Shown here: one piece after another, positions 17,623 to 27,473 of the stretch
How positions within the stretch are numbered: the stretch's first letter is position 1
How the letters are laid out: each line of letters begins with the position of its first letter
From: Vibrio cincinnatiensis DSM 19608
Lineage (GTDB): Bacteria > Pseudomonadota > Gammaproteobacteria > Enterobacterales > Vibrionaceae
Direction: 5' to 3'
DNA length: 64,000 nt
NCBI RefSeq assembly: GCF_900167345.1
Contig: NZ_FUXB01000009.1
Span: 1-64,000 of the forward strand
The notes under the pieces: model-generated
Told to the model about the DNA's origin: nothing
Databases searched by the model: none
The model's input: only the letters and a program-made list of their open reading frames with translations
Position numbers and translations under genes: made by a program

Positions 17623-19290
17623 GGGGGCTTCAAACGTCATTCTTTGTTTATGATAAGGGTGAGTGAAACTCAGTTTTTGAGCGTGTAAGCAAAGTCGAGA
17701 AGCTTTGGCTCCATAGAGATCGTCACCCACAATTGGCATCGCTAACCCATCAACATGAGCGCAGTGGACGCGTAACTGGTGGGTTCGTCCCGTTAAGGGG
17801 TAGAGGTTAACCCGAGTTTGACCATTCTCTATGGCCACTTTCTCCCACCGCGTGTGCGCCGCTTTCCCCTGTTTTTCACAGACTTTCTGTCTTGGCCTAT
17901 CTTCTAAATCAGCACATAAAGGAAGCGTGATTTCGCCTTGTTGCTGTGAAAGCTCCCCCGTTAATAAAGCCACATACTGCTTTTCGACTTGGCGAGTAAT
18001 AAACTGTTTTTGCAGCGATTTATTGGCCCGTCGAGTTAAAGCAAACACCAAAAGACCCGAAGTGGACATATCTAAACGATGGAGAACAAATGGCCCTTCC
18101 ACATCGGGGAATATTTGTTCTAAGCGTGTCTGTACAGAATCTTTAATATTAACGCCCGGTACAGAAAGAAACTCTGCCGGTTTATTGACCACAACGATGG
18201 CTTCATCTTGGTAAAGAATATCCATCTCTTTGCCTTCGGCGGGATTATTGAGCAAAGGGTTCTCGTCTAATGGCATCCCAGCGAGCATATGCGCGAGAAT
18301 CGGCTGACATTTGCTGTGACAGGCGGGATAAAATTGCTTGTGTTGGCGAATGTCTGACTTCGGTGAACACCCCCACCAAAACTCAGCCAGAGCAATGGGG
18401 GTTAAGTGATGCTGGAAAGCATACTGTAGTAGTTTAGGTGCGGCACATTCGCCCGCACCAGCGGGGGGAATGGGGTTGGTCGCATCGACAAAAATATCGT
18501 TCAGGTTTTTTTCTTCACCTGATTGATTCAAGAATCGGTAGTGAGCAAAGAGTTTTTGCTGTAATTGTGCTGATCGTTGCTTACGTTGCTGTTTGAGCGC
18601 TTCGATTGTGCCGTTAAGTTGATCTAACTGGCTGCTGAGTTCGTTAATGCGTTTTTGCCAATCGAGTTTCAGTTGTTTAAGCTGCCATTTCTCATACACA
18701 CTTTGCTGAGCAAGTTGTGCCAATAACGCTTGTTGTTCCGGCTCTTGTAAAGCTTCCGCTTCTTTTCGCTGGCGTTTTCTCTGGGCGCGATTTTCTGCCA
18801 TACGTTGCTGCTGTTGAGCGATAGCATATTCGGCGGCTTGATGGGACTCATCGAGTTTATGGATTAATGCTTGCCGTGATGTCGCTTCGGTCAATTCAAT
18901 AATCTGATGATTAATACTCGATATTTGGCTGGCTTCATCGCTAAAAAAAGTGGGTTCAGTAAAGCGGTCAAAGACGGGAGGAACAAATCCGGGGAGATGA
19001 TCTTGCTCAGCCAATTGCCCAGAGAAGGCCGATAAGTACCCCAACTGGCCTTGAGGATGCCTGACCACAAGTACCCCAAACATTTTTCCATGTGAATGGG
19101 GGGCTTGCCCATCAAGCCCAAAAGGGTGTGTCCACTGTGTTTGAGTGGTGAGATGGGTTTGCAGCTCAAGCGCGGCAATGACCGATAATGGGTGGGGGTC
19201 ATAGCAAAATGGGTAAGTAAAACGCAACGGGAGCGTAATGGATGAAATATCGCTTTGAAAGGGGGTAAAACAGTCTGGATAAGTGGGCAT
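17611..19290 (-). CDS. RluA-family pseudouridine synthase with long N-terminal extension
   Basis: Isomerises uridine to pseudouridine in RNA. 559 aa from ATG 19290 (MPTYPDCFTPFQ); the frame is open to 19407, but that part is not convincing. The catalytic domain is C-terminal (from about residue 335), with the Asp-bearing motif LHRLDMSTSGLLVF and GRTHQLRVHCAH. The N-terminal 300 or so residues hold a coiled coil (RKRQRKEAEALQE to KQQRKQRSAQLQQK). This long architecture is a known gammaproteobacterial subgroup; the RNA target is not established. Confidence 0.9.
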   Translation of the reverse strand: MPTYPDCFTPFQSDISSITLPLRFTYPFCYDPHPLSVIAALELQTHLTTQTQWTHPFGLDGQAPHSHGKMFGVLVVRHPQGQLGYLSAFSGQLAEQDHLPGFVPPVFDRFTEPTFFSDEASQISSINHQIIELTEATSRQALIHKLDESHQAAEYAIAQQQQRMAENRAQRKRQRKEAEALQEPEQQALLAQLAQQSVYEKWQLKQLKLDWQKRINELSSQLDQLNGTIEALKQQRKQRSAQLQQKLFAHYRFLNQSGEEKNLNDIFVDATNPIPPAGAGECAAPKLLQYAFQHHLTPIALAEFWWGCSPKSDIRQHKQFYPACHSKCQPILAHMLAGMPLDENPLLNNPAEGKEMDILYQDEAIVVVNKPAEFLSVPGVNIKDSVQTRLEQIFPDVEGPFVLHRLDMSTSGLLVFALTRRANKSLQKQFITRQVEKQYVALLTGELSQQQGEITLPLCADLEDRPRQKVCEKQGKAAHTRWEKVAIENGQTRVNLYPLTGRTHQLRVHCAHVDGLAMPIVGDDLYGAKASRLCLHAQKLSFTHPYHKQRMTFEAPAHF

Positions 19291-19409
19291 GATCGTGGTC
19301 AGTTGTACACAAACACGGACGATTTTACTGTGCTTAGCAAGAAAAGTCAGTATTTCTCCCTCAGAGAATCGCGTGAACCGCGAACCTGAGGAAAAAATCG
19401 TGGTCATCG

Positions 19410-19994
19410 TTAGAGCATGGGTAGCACAGAAAGTAGCAATAAACTTCCCATCGCACCGTTAAACCAGCGGACATAACGGGGGTCATTCATCCAATGACTG
19501 AGTTGTTTTCCTGCGGCGGCCCAGACACTGACGGATGGGATATTGACCAATATAAACACTAGGGCAATCACCATCAGCTGTAGCCAACTTGCCTTGGGGT
19601 TAAAGACACTGACAGCCGTGAGTGCCATTGACCAACCTTTGGGGTTTACCCATTGAAAAAGTACCGCGCCAGAAAATGTCATGGGCTGGTAGTCGAGCTG
19701 AGTGTGAGAAGGGGAGCTGAAGGCAATTTTTATCGCCAAATAGACTAAATAACCACTACAGGCTATTTGTAACCCTTGCTGCATCCATGGGTAGCGTTGG
19801 AATAAGTCAGTCAAACCCACACCAACCAAGAGCACCATGAGACTAAACCCCAAAGTAACGCCGAGCATATGTGGAATGGTTCTGATAAAACCGACATTTG
19901 CTCCGGAAGTCATCAACATAATGTTATTGGGACCAGGAGAGAAGGTTGAAACAAACGCAAAGGCGATAAGTGGTCCCCACTGTGTGTAATCCAT
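19410..19994 (-). CDS. LysE/RhtB-family amino acid exporter
   Basis: A 194-aa inner-membrane exporter of amino acids. The start at 19994 (MDYTQWGPLIAF) is chosen over the open frame to 20093 because the family signature FSPGPNNIMLMTSGANVGF then falls near residue 18. About six hydrophobic segments are seen, with WVNPKGWSMALTA in the middle. It diverges from an Lrp/AsnC regulator over 111 bp, a classic arrangement for amino-acid-responsive exporters. The substrate is unknown. Confidence 0.9.
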   Translation of the reverse strand: MDYTQWGPLIAFAFVSTFSPGPNNIMLMTSGANVGFIRTIPHMLGVTLGFSLMVLLVGVGLTDLFQRYPWMQQGLQIACSGYLVYLAIKIAFSSPSHTQLDYQPMTFSGAVLFQWVNPKGWSMALTAVSVFNPKASWLQLMVIALVFILVNIPSVSVWAAAGKQLSHWMNDPRYVRWFNGAMGSLLLLSVLPML

Positions 19995-20048
19995 ATTCTG
20001 TTCTTCTTTTTCGGTAACTGAATAGGAAAAATAGTAATAGCATTGATG

Positions 20049-20060
20049 CACAATATTGTG
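20049..20060. promoter_or_regulatory. Palindrome in the LysE-Lrp divergent region
   Basis: CACAATATTGTG is a perfect 12-bp palindrome midway between the exporter and the Lrp-type regulator starts. It is a candidate operator for that regulator. Confidence 0.45.
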
Positions 20061-20105
20061 TTTATATTTGTTCCATATGAATAAATTACGCAATGAAATT
20101 TAATT

Positions 20106-20549
20106 ATGGATAGATTTGACGAAAGAATATTGCATGAGCTACAGGCGGACGGACGCATTTCCAATGTTGAGCTGGCTGAACGGGTAGGACTCTCGCCTTC
20201 TGCAACATTGAGACGTGTGCAAGATCTTGAGCGTAAGCGGGTGATTAAAGGTTATCGAGCGGTGTTAGATAAAACTCAGCTTGATATTGGCTTTGTAGCT
20301 TATGTCGCCATTGGTTTAAATAGCCATACAAAGAAAGCCCAGCTGAGTTTCGAAGAACATGTTCGGTTTGCGAAAGAGGTGGTTGAGTGCCATAACATTA
20401 CAGGGATGAATGAGTATTTATTACGTGTTGAAACCAAAGATTTAAGTGCTTATAAACGCTTTCATGCCGATGTATTAGGGGAATGCCTGACGGTAAAATC
20501 CATCAGTACAATGGTGGTGATGGATTCTCCGAAAGATGATCGACAATGA
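20106..20549 (+). CDS. Lrp/AsnC-family transcriptional regulator
   Basis: 147 aa, the normal Lrp size. The HTH (about 4-50) reads RILHELQADGRISNVELAERVGLSPSATLRRVQDLE. A C-terminal RAM ligand domain follows from about 65, with VECHNITGMNEYLLRVETKD. It senses amino acids in octameric assemblies. The divergent LysE exporter at 19410-19994 is its probable target. Confidence 0.95.
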   Translation: MDRFDERILHELQADGRISNVELAERVGLSPSATLRRVQDLERKRVIKGYRAVLDKTQLDIGFVAYVAIGLNSHTKKAQLSFEEHVRFAKEVVECHNITGMNEYLLRVETKDLSAYKRFHADVLGECLTVKSISTMVVMDSPKDDRQ

Positions 20550-20609
20550 GCTTAACTGATTATCGAAGCTATGGTTTTTTCTTACCTAGTGATATTAAAC
20601 AGGTGGTGA

Positions 20610-20873
20610 TTAAAAAAGACAGTGCTTAGCGTAAGAGGTGGCTTCATTCGCTGTCCAGTCTCCTTTAGGCTTCGCCTGCATATCATCACACCAAGCTTGG
20701 CTACCGATTTCAGATTGCAATAGGCAGTATTTGGTAAAATCGAGCGCACTTTGCGCACTCCATTCACTTTTGGGTTTATCACGCATTTCCTGACACCAAG
20801 GAGCGGTCCCCACCTCATTTTCACAAGCACTTAAAACCAGAGCGCTCAGTAATATGAATACTCGTTTTTTCAT
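20610..20873 (-). CDS. DUF3012 lipoprotein
   Basis: An 87-aa predicted lipoprotein with signal peptide and lipobox LSAC (Cys17). Two tandem DUF3012 units are visible, each with WC and DxxxKPKxxW: APWCQEMRDKPKSEWSAQSA, then QAWCDDMQAKPKGDWTANEA ending YAKHC. Each unit has two Cys likely to form a disulfide. Function unknown. It is convergent with the Lrp gene. Confidence 0.9.
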   Translation of the reverse strand: MKKRVFILLSALVLSACENEVGTAPWCQEMRDKPKSEWSAQSALDFTKYCLLQSEIGSQAWCDDMQAKPKGDWTANEATSYAKHCLF

Positions 20874-21272
20874 TCATTAGAATCCTGTTGTCGGGGAGAA
20901 ACAGTGATCATAGCTGAAGTAAACGGGCTTGCGCTACTGATGGTGGTCTATTTCATTCCTTTTCAACTTTTTCGTATAGGGTTTCATTTTATTGGAGAAA
21001 AAATAGCCCACTTGAACGGCGTTGTTTTTCTCTATTGAGCAAAAAAACTTGTCGCCATATTGAGAAAAGTCTCAGTGATCATTCTCACTATTTGTTGTTC
21101 TTTCTCCATAAATTCACAGATCCAACTCACACTCTGATTTTAATCCCAGTGCAAAGCAAAATAGTTACGCTAATATTTCATCGAAACGTTTCGATGGTCG
21201 TTTTTTCAACAAAGCTCTGAGATCTCTGCATCGAAAGAAACCACAAACGTGCATGAACATAAAGGCAGAACA
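20874..21272. promoter_or_regulatory. Ribose operon control region
   Basis: 399 bp without a convincing gene. It contains a CRP-like site AGTGA-N6-TCACT at 21074-21089 (8 of 10 consensus positions), a possible -10 TAATAT at 21171-21176 and, directly after it, the RbsR-type operator at 21179-21196. This is the expected layout of CRP activation upstream and repressor at the transcription start. The -35 is poor. Confidence 0.65.
21179..21196. promoter_or_regulatory. RbsR operator
   Basis: CATCGAAACGTTTCGATG is an 18-bp perfect palindrome. The core CGAAACGTTTCG matches the known operator core of E. coli RbsR and other LacI-family sugar repressors. It lies about 75 bp before rbsD and downstream of a -10-like TAATAT. 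Confidence 0.88.
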
Positions 21273-21692
21273 ATGAAAAAAAGTACTCTACTGAATGCTG
21301 AACTCTCTTACCTTGTGGCGACATTAGGCCATACGGATGAAATCACGATTTGTGATGCGGGATTACCGATTGGTGAACAGGTGGAACGGATTGATCTAGC
21401 GCTGACACATGGCATTCCAAGCTTTATGGATACCGTCAAAGTGGTGTTGAGTGAAATGCAAGTGCAAGGTGTGGTGCTGGCGCAGGAGTTTGCCCAAGTA
21501 AGCCCTGATTTACATGCGGCACTGATGGCTGAACTGAAAGCCGAAGAAGCACGTGGTGGCCATAGTATTACCGTTAGTTACCTCTCTCATGAAGCGTTTA
21601 AAGTTCAAAGTAGCGATAGCCGAGCCATTGTCAGAACAGGGGAATGTACACCGTATGCCAATGTGATTTTTCAAGCGGGTGTCGTGTTTTAA
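21273..21692 (+). CDS. rbsD: D-ribose pyranase
   Basis: Interconverts pyranose and furanose forms of ribose so that RbsK can use it. 139 aa from ATG 21273 (MKKSTLLNAELSYLVATLGH), the same length as E. coli RbsD; a GTG at 21249 would add eight residues with no homology. The blocks GHTDEITICDAGLPIG and VRTGECTPYANVIFQAGV are conserved. First gene of rbsDACBKR. Confidence 0.97.
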   Translation: MKKSTLLNAELSYLVATLGHTDEITICDAGLPIGEQVERIDLALTHGIPSFMDTVKVVLSEMQVQGVVLAQEFAQVSPDLHAALMAELKAEEARGGHSITVSYLSHEAFKVQSSDSRAIVRTGECTPYANVIFQAGVVF

Positions 21693-21726
21693 CGTTCGGA
21701 TAGCAACCCAGATCTAAGGAGGAGTG

Positions 21727-23235
21727 ATGACTCAACCGATTTTAGCTCTCAGTCACATTGATAAAGTATTTCCCGGTGTGAAAGCGCTCGATCAAGCTTG
21801 TCTGAATGTATATCCGGGACGGGTAATGGCGCTCATGGGAGAGAATGGCGCAGGTAAATCGACTTTAATGAAAGTGTTAACGGGGATCTACAGCAAAGAT
21901 GCTGGCAGCATAGAGTATCAAGGTCAACCTGCCAGTTTTAAAGGGCCCCGAGACTCCCAGCAAGCGGGGATCAGCATCATTCACCAAGAACTGAACTTAA
22001 TTCCTCAATTGACCATTGCTGAAAATATTTTCCTAGGTCGAGAAAAAACCGGAGCCTTTGGTCATATTTTATGGAAAGAAATGTATGCCAAAGCGGATCA
22101 ACTGCTGGCGCGTTTAAATGTGAAGCACAGTGCGAAGACCTTATTGGGGGAACTGAGCTTAGGTGAACAACAGATGGTTGAAATTGCCAAAGCGCTGTCG
22201 TTTGAATCCAAAGTGATCATCATGGATGAGCCAACCGATGCACTAACCGATACCGAAACGGCCTCATTGTTTAAAGTGATTAATGAATTGCGTGATCAAG
22301 GTTGTGGCATTGTTTATATCTCACATCGATTGAAAGAGATTTTTGAGATTTGCGATGACATTACTGTTCTGCGTGATGGCAAATTTATTGGTCAATGTCG
22401 AGTGGATGACACCAATGAAGATGGCCTTATCGAAATGATGGTTGGGCGTAAATTGGAAGAGCAATACCCCCGTATTGAGGTTCAACCAGAAAATACCGTG
22501 TGTCTAGAAGTGATTGGCTTGACCGGATCGGGGGTTCATGATGTGAGTTTTACCCTTAAACGGGGCGAAATTTTAGGTATTTCAGGTTTGATGGGGGCTG
22601 GGCGTAGTGAGCTGATGAAAGTGATCTATGGCGCACTGCCTTCCGAGCGAGGCGTCATTAACCTAGATGGCCGCACGGTAAACCCAGTTAGCCCACAAGA
22701 TGGGTTAGCGAATGGGATCGCATATATCTCTGAAGATCGCAAAGGCGATGGGTTAGTACTGGGCTTATCGGTCAAAGAGAACATGTCGCTGTCTGCTTTA
22801 GATAAATTAACCAAAGGTATTCAGATCCAGCATGGTGAAGAAGCGATAGCCGTGGAAGATTTTATTCAGCTCTTTAACATCAAAACCCCTTCTCGTAATC
22901 AAATTATCGGCAACTTGTCTGGTGGAAACCAACAGAAAGTCGCCATAGCAAAAGGGCTGATGACAAAACCCAAAGTGCTGATTTTAGACGAGCCGACCCG
23001 GGGTGTGGATGTGGGCGCGAAAAAAGAGATCTATCAATTGATTAACAAGTTCAAAGCACAAGGGATGAGCATTATTTTGGTGTCCTCGGAAATGCCGGAA
23101 GTGTTGGGAATGAGTGACCGTATTTTAGTGATGCATGAAGGCCGCATTAGTGGTGAATTTGATGCAAAACAAGCGAACCAAGAAAATTTATTAGCGTGTG
23201 CCGTTGGCAAAACCCTGAATGAGGAAGCAGCATGA
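21727..23235 (+). CDS. rbsA: Ribose ABC transporter ATP-binding protein
   Basis: Energises ribose import. 502 aa with two tandem ABC domains. Domain 1 has Walker [10 protein letters not shown], signature LSLGEQQ and Walker B VIIMDEPT. Domain 2 has a degenerate Walker A (GLMGAGRSE, normal for this family), signature LSGGNQQK and [17 protein letters not shown] precedes GTG-ATG; the ATG at 21727 is preferred, though the GTG at 21724 is also in reach. The stop overlaps the rbsC start by 4 bp. Confidence 0.97.
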   Translation: MTQPILALSHIDKVFPGVKALDQACLNVYPGRVMALMGENGAGKSTLMKVLTGIYSKDAGSIEYQGQPASFKGPRDSQQAGISIIHQELNLIPQLTIAENIFLGREKTGAFGHILWKEMYAKADQLLARLNVKHSAKTLLGELSLGEQQMVEIAKALSFESKVIIMDEPTDALTDTETASLFKVINELRDQGCGIVYISHRLKEIFEICDDITVLRDGKFIGQCRVDDTNEDGLIEMMVGRKLEEQYPRIEVQPENTVCLEVIGLTGSGVHDVSFTLKRGEILGISGLMGAGRSELMKVIYGALPSERGVINLDGRTVNPVSPQDGLANGIAYISEDRKGDGLVLGLSVKENMSLSALDKLTKGIQIQHGEEAIAVEDFIQLFNIKTPSRNQIIGNLSGGNQQKVAIAKGLMTKPKVLILDEPTRGVDVGAKKEIYQLINKFKAQGMSIILVSSEMPEVLGMSDRILVMHEGRISGEFDAKQANQENLLACAVGKTLNEEAA

Positions 23236-24215
23236 GTAGCAAAACCATGAGTAATCCAACCCCAGACGGCGGACAAAAATTGTTTAGCAAAGCGTGGTTA
23301 ATTGAACAAAAGTCATTGATTGCTTTGCTATTTTTAGTTGTTGTCGTGTCGTTTTTAAACCCGAATTTTTTTACGGTTGATAACATTTTAAACATTCTGC
23401 GCCAAACCTCAGTCAATGCCATTATTGCCGTTGGGATGACCTTAGTTATTTTAACCGCAGGCATTGATTTGAGTGTGGGCTCTGTTTTAGCGTTGTGTGG
23501 CGCCTTTGCTGCCAGCTTAATAGCGCTCGAAGTTCCCGTGTTTGTTGCGGTGCCTACCGCTTTATTGGCGGGAGCGATATTGGGTGGCATTAGTGGCATT
23601 ATTATCGCTAAAGGCAAAGTACAAGCCTTTATTGCCACCTTAGTGACCATGACCTTGCTACGTGGTGTCACTATGGTTTACACCGATGGTCGCCCGATTT
23701 CCACCGGCTTTACCGATACCGCTGATGCCTTTGCTTGGTTTGGGACTGGCTATGCACTTGGGATTCCCGTTCCGGTTTGGATGATGGTCATTGTTTTTGC
23801 TGCGGCGTGGTATTTATTGAATCACACCCGTTTTGGTCGCTATGTTTACGCTATGGGAGGCAATGAGTCAGCGGCTCGTTTATCCGGCATCAACGTAGAT
23901 CGTGTCAAAATAGGCGTCTACGCCATTTGTGGTTTGTTATCGGCTTTGGCGGGCATCATTGTTACCTCTCGCCTCTCTTCCGCACAGCCAACCGCAGGTA
24001 TGGGCTATGAGCTGGATGCCATTGCCGCGGTCGTGCTTGGCGGAACCAGCTTGATGGGCGGCAAAGGACGAATCATGGGAACCTTGATTGGGGCTCTAAT
24101 CATCGGTTTCCTCAATAACGCATTGAACTTACTCGATGTGACCTCTTACTACCAGATGATAGCAAAAGCAGTGGTTATTTTGCTTGCGGTACTGGTGGAC
24201 AATAAAAACAAGTAA
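23232..24215 (+). CDS. rbsC: Ribose ABC transporter permease
   Basis: 327-aa inner-membrane permease with about eight to ten hydrophobic segments. The family blocks [21 protein letters not shown] and [17 protein letters not shown] are intact. The ATGA overlap with rbsA indicates translational coupling and equal production. It forms the channel with RbsA and receives ribose from RbsB. Confidence 0.97.
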   Translation: MSSKTMSNPTPDGGQKLFSKAWLIEQKSLIALLFLVVVVSFLNPNFFTVDNILNILRQTSVNAIIAVGMTLVILTAGIDLSVGSVLALCGAFAASLIALEVPVFVAVPTALLAGAILGGISGIIIAKGKVQAFIATLVTMTLLRGVTMVYTDGRPISTGFTDTADAFAWFGTGYALGIPVPVWMMVIVFAAAWYLLNHTRFGRYVYAMGGNESAARLSGINVDRVKIGVYAICGLLSALAGIIVTSRLSSAQPTAGMGYELDAIAAVVLGGTSLMGGKGRIMGTLIGALIIGFLNNALNLLDVTSYYQMIAKAVVILLAVLVDNKNK

Positions 24216-24277
24216 ATCGTGAACCCGCCACACGGAAATGGTTGCCGTGTGGCCCCCTACAAAAAAGGACGATAAAC

Positions 24278-25156
24278 ATGAAAAAACTGGCAACTTTAAT
24301 TTCCGCTGCGCTGCTGTCTGCTTCTGTTTCGGTATCAGCTTATGCAAGCGATAACATTGCTATTGTAGTTTCAACGCTCAATAACCCATTTTTTGTCACC
24401 ATGAAAGATGGGGCAGAAGCGAAAGCGAAAGAGTTGGGTTACAACTTGATTGTTCTGGATTCACAAAATGATCCCAGCAAAGAACTTTCCAATGTTGAAG
24501 ACTTAACTGTGCGTGGCGTGAAAGCTATTTTGATCAACCCGACCGATTCTGATGCCGTATCCAATGCGATTCGCATGGCGAATCGGTCTAAAGTCCCCGT
24601 CATTACCTTAGACCGAGGTGCAAGTCGGGGTGAGGTAGTGAGCCATATCGCATCTGATAACGTGGTGGGGGGTGAAATGGCGGGTCACTTTATTGTCGAA
24701 AAAATCGGTGAGAAAGCCAAAGTTATTCAATTGGAAGGTATTGCTGGAACATCGGCTGCGCGTGAGCGTGGGGAAGGGTTTATGAATGCGGTAAAAGGCA
24801 GTGGTATGCAACTGTTAGCCAGTCAACCCGCCGATTTTGACCGGACCAAAGGGTTGAACGTGATGGAAAACCTGCTTGCTGCCAACCCTGAAGTTCAAGC
24901 GGTCTTTGCACAAAACGATGAGATGGCATTAGGTGCACTGCGTGCGGTACAAGCTTCAGGTAAAAATATCTTAATTGTTGGCTTTGATGGTACTGATGAT
25001 GGAATTGCAGCGGTTAATCGTGGGCAATTGGCAGCAACGGTGGCACAGCAACCCGATCTCATTGGTGCGCTAGGTGTGGAAACTGCTGATCGCGTACTAA
25101 AAGGGGAAAGTGTAGATGATTATATTCCAGTTCCTCTGAAAATTATTGGTGAATAA
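24278..25156 (+). CDS. rbsB: D-ribose-binding periplasmic protein
   Basis: Captures ribose in the periplasm for RbsAC and, in other bacteria, for the Trg chemoreceptor. 292 aa from ATG 24278, with a signal peptide cleaved near SAYA-SDN. The mature part begins [13 protein letters not shown] and holds [26 protein letters not shown] and [14 protein letters not shown], all typical ribose-contact regions. A GTG 12 codons upstream is an unlikely start. A strong hairpin follows. Confidence 0.97.
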   Translation: MKKLATLISAALLSASVSVSAYASDNIAIVVSTLNNPFFVTMKDGAEAKAKELGYNLIVLDSQNDPSKELSNVEDLTVRGVKAILINPTDSDAVSNAIRMANRSKVPVITLDRGASRGEVVSHIASDNVVGGEMAGHFIVEKIGEKAKVIQLEGIAGTSAARERGEGFMNAVKGSGMQLLASQPADFDRTKGLNVMENLLAANPEVQAVFAQNDEMALGALRAVQASGKNILIVGFDGTDDGIAAVNRGQLAATVAQQPDLIGALGVETADRVLKGESVDDYIPVPLKIIGE

Positions 25157-25165
25157 AAACTTAAC

Positions 25166-25187
25166 CCCCCACCGTATAAGGTGGGGG
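25166..25187 (+). terminator. Hairpin between rbsB and rbsK
   Basis: CCCCCACC and GGTGGGGG form an 8-bp G+C stem with loop GTATAA, followed by CTCTCTT. It probably causes partial termination or protects the abundant rbsB message, lowering rbsK expression. Confidence 0.7.
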
Positions 25188-25197
25188 CTCTCTTATC

Positions 25198-25257
25198 GAA
25201 ATAGAGTGCTATAGCGCTTGTGAAAGCGCTTAATCAGGCGTTAAAGCTCTCTATTTC
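25198..25257. repeat. Nested inverted repeats upstream of rbsK
   Basis: The outer arms GAAATAGAG (25198-25206) and CTCTATTTC (25249-25257) are perfect. Between them lies AGCGCTT-GTGA-AAGCGCT (25213-25230), also perfect. The inner element resembles a LacI-family operator half-site arrangement but differs from the RbsR site ahead of rbsD. Confidence 0.5.
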
Positions 25258-25280
25258 TAATCAAACTGAGGATAATTCTT

Positions 25281-26201
25281 ATGAACAAATTGGTGGTATT
25301 AGGTAGTGTCAATGCTGACCATGTTCTTCAAGTGCCTTCTTTTCCTCGTCCTGGCGAGACGCTCCATGGCCGTAATTACCAAGTGATTCCCGGTGGTAAA
25401 GGCGCGAACCAAGCGGTTGCCGCGGCTCGGCTTGGTTCCGATATTGGGTTTATTGCTTGTGTTGGGGATGATGCTTTTGGCATTAATATTCGAGAAAGCT
25501 TTAAGCTAGATGGAATCGATATCTCGGGCATAAAAATGCAGCCCAATTGCCCGACTGGGATAGCGATGATCCAAGTGTCTGATCGTGGTGAGAACAGTAT
25601 TTGTTTGTCTGCGGAGGCTAATGCTAAGTTGAGCGCTCAAGCGATTGAAGATGATTTACCCCGCATTCGTCAGGCCAAGTATTTGTTGATGCAGCTAGAA
25701 ACACCCATAGATGGGATTGTCAAAGCGGCGCAGGAAGCAAAACAGGCGAAAACCAATGTGGTGCTTAACCCAGCGCCAGCCCAAACGTTGCCGGATGAAT
25801 TGTTGCGGTGTATTGATGTTATTACCCCCAATGAAACAGAAGCGGAAGTCTTAACAGGTATCAGTGTGGTGGACGAAGTGACCGCTCAACAAGCTGCGGA
25901 TGTACTACACCAAAAAGGCATTGAAATTGTCATGATCACTTTAGGAGCCAAAGGGGTTTGGTTAAGTGAAAATGGTCGTGGAAAATGCATTGCTGGTTTT
26001 CGTGTTTCAGTGGTCGATACTACGGCGGCGGGGGATACCTTCAATGGTGCGTTTGTCACTGGTTTGTTGGAAGAAATGCCTTTAGAATCAGCAATTAAGT
26101 TTGCTCATGCTGCTGCGGCTATTTCGGTAACCCGATTTGGCGCACAAACCTCGATTCCAACTCGACATGAAGTGGACGAATTTTTAGCTCAGCACCAATA
26201 A
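25281..26201 (+). CDS. rbsK: Ribokinase
   Basis: Phosphorylates ribose to ribose 5-phosphate with ATP. 306 aa PfkB-family kinase: N-terminal GSVNADHVLQVPSFPRPGET, the glycine pair PGGKGANQAVAAARLG, the ATP block TLGAKGVWL and the catalytic anion hole DTTAAGDTFNGAFVTGL with the base Asp. RBS GAGGATAA. It is followed 12 bp later by rbsR. Confidence 0.98.
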   Translation: MNKLVVLGSVNADHVLQVPSFPRPGETLHGRNYQVIPGGKGANQAVAAARLGSDIGFIACVGDDAFGINIRESFKLDGIDISGIKMQPNCPTGIAMIQVSDRGENSICLSAEANAKLSAQAIEDDLPRIRQAKYLLMQLETPIDGIVKAAQEAKQAKTNVVLNPAPAQTLPDELLRCIDVITPNETEAEVLTGISVVDEVTAQQAADVLHQKGIEIVMITLGAKGVWLSENGRGKCIAGFRVSVVDTTAAGDTFNGAFVTGLLEEMPLESAIKFAHAAAAISVTRFGAQTSIPTRHEVDEFLAQHQ

Positions 26202-26213
26202 GGAGAAGATCAC

Positions 26214-27218
26214 ATGGCGACCATGAAAGACATAGCACGCGTTGCAGGGGTGTCAACATCAACGGTAAGTCATGTGATCAATAAAACGCGTTATGTCAGT
26301 GATGAGATAGCTGAACGAGTCAACAAAGTGGCTCAAGAGCTGAATTACGCGCCTTCGGCGTTAGCTCGAAGTCTAAAAATGAACCGCACCCGAACCATAG
26401 GTATGTTGGTCACGACATCCACCAACCCGTTTTTCGGTGAAGTGGTGAAAGGGGTGGAGCGCAGTTGTTATCAACAAGGATATAACCTCATTCTTTGCAA
26501 TACAGAAGGCGATAATGAACGTATGAAATCGTCGATCAACACCTTGCTACAAAAGCGGGTTGATGGGTTGATTTTAATGTGTTCAACCCTAGAAGGAGAG
26601 CGTATTGATGTGTTTGACCGCTATCCTGATATTCCAGTTGTAGTCATGGATTGGGGGCCAATGCTGTTTGCCAGTGATAAAATTCAAGACAATTCATTGC
26701 GTGGCGGATATATGGCAACCCAATACCTTATTGAATGTGGGCACAAAACCATCGGTTGTATTACCGGGCCGCTGATTCGTCATCAAGCACAAATGCGTTA
26801 TGAAGGCTATAAACGTGCGGTACTCGAAGCTGGGTTAGAGATTAACCCCCATTGGATTGTTGAGTCTAATTTTGAATGTGAAGGCGGCTTAGAGGCATTT
26901 GCGCAAATGCAAAAAAGAGGCCCGCTCCCCAGCGCACTTTTTGTCTGCAACGATATGATGGCAATGGGGGTGATTCATGCTGCAAATAAGGTAGGTGTTG
27001 CTATTCCAGAACAGTTATCAGTAATGGGTTACGATGATATCCATATTGCCCAATTTATGCTTCCTGCCTTAACTACCATTCACCAACCTAAATATCGCCT
27101 AGGCCAAGCGGCAGTCGAAACCTTGCTCAGTAAACTTGAAAACCAGCACCGAGAGCCACAAGTGGTTCAGTTAGAACCCACTCTGGTGGTCCGAGAGAGT
27201 GTGAAGCGGTTGTCGTGA
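26214..27218 (+). CDS. rbsR: Ribose operon repressor (LacI family)
   Basis: 334 aa. The N-terminal LacI HTH and hinge are ATMKDIARVAGVSTSTVSHV (2-21) and YAPSALARSLK. The ribose-binding core shows TSTNPFFGEVVKGVE and SVMGYDDIHIAQFMLPALTT. AAGGAG precedes the ATG. It binds the palindrome at 21179-21196 by inference and releases it with ribose. Confidence 0.97.
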   Translation: MATMKDIARVAGVSTSTVSHVINKTRYVSDEIAERVNKVAQELNYAPSALARSLKMNRTRTIGMLVTTSTNPFFGEVVKGVERSCYQQGYNLILCNTEGDNERMKSSINTLLQKRVDGLILMCSTLEGERIDVFDRYPDIPVVVMDWGPMLFASDKIQDNSLRGGYMATQYLIECGHKTIGCITGPLIRHQAQMRYEGYKRAVLEAGLEINPHWIVESNFECEGGLEAFAQMQKRGPLPSALFVCNDMMAMGVIHAANKVGVAIPEQLSVMGYDDIHIAQFMLPALTTIHQPKYRLGQAAVETLLSKLENQHREPQVVQLEPTLVVRESVKRLS

Positions 27219-27251
27219 CTCAACAAGGATTATCACTTGGTCCGTTAGCTA

Positions 27252-27473
27252 TTGCTTATTGGCGTTGTGACCCATTGTTTCGAGGTTGGATCTTCAAACG
27301 ACATTGATATTGGTGAACAAACTTATATTGTGACAGCGGTAGGAGAGTTGGCGAATCACCACTTAGCGATGTTAGGACCTGTCACGTTAAAATTTGATGG
27401 TCAACTTACCCCTGACTTACCGGGTACGATTCATCGGTTAGGGCCGAAATTATCTCAAGTTCTATTGCTTTAA
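27252..27473 (+). pseudogene. C-terminal remnant of a glucitol/sorbitol PTS EIIA (SrlB/GutA-like)
   Basis: The open frame (TTG 27252 to TAA 27473) encodes GEQTYIVTAVGELANHHL and LGPVTLKFDG, then LPGTIHRLGP. This matches the C-terminal half of the GutA/SrlB EIIA family, as recalled from E. coli SrlB. The N-terminal half, about 50 residues, is missing: an in-frame TAG lies at 27246, and rbsR ends only 33 bp before the TTG. There is no RBS and no neighbouring srl genes. The last 12 bp overlap the convergent LysR gene. Confidence 0.6.

Noticed and set aside
18669..18851. Short minus-strand frame with many Asn/Lys
   Set aside because: Out-of-frame shadow of the coiled coil of the pseudouridine synthase.
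21035..21220. 61-aa plus-strand frame before rbsD
   Set aside because: Overlaps the CRP site and the RbsR operator; no RBS and no protein-like conservation expected in that control region.
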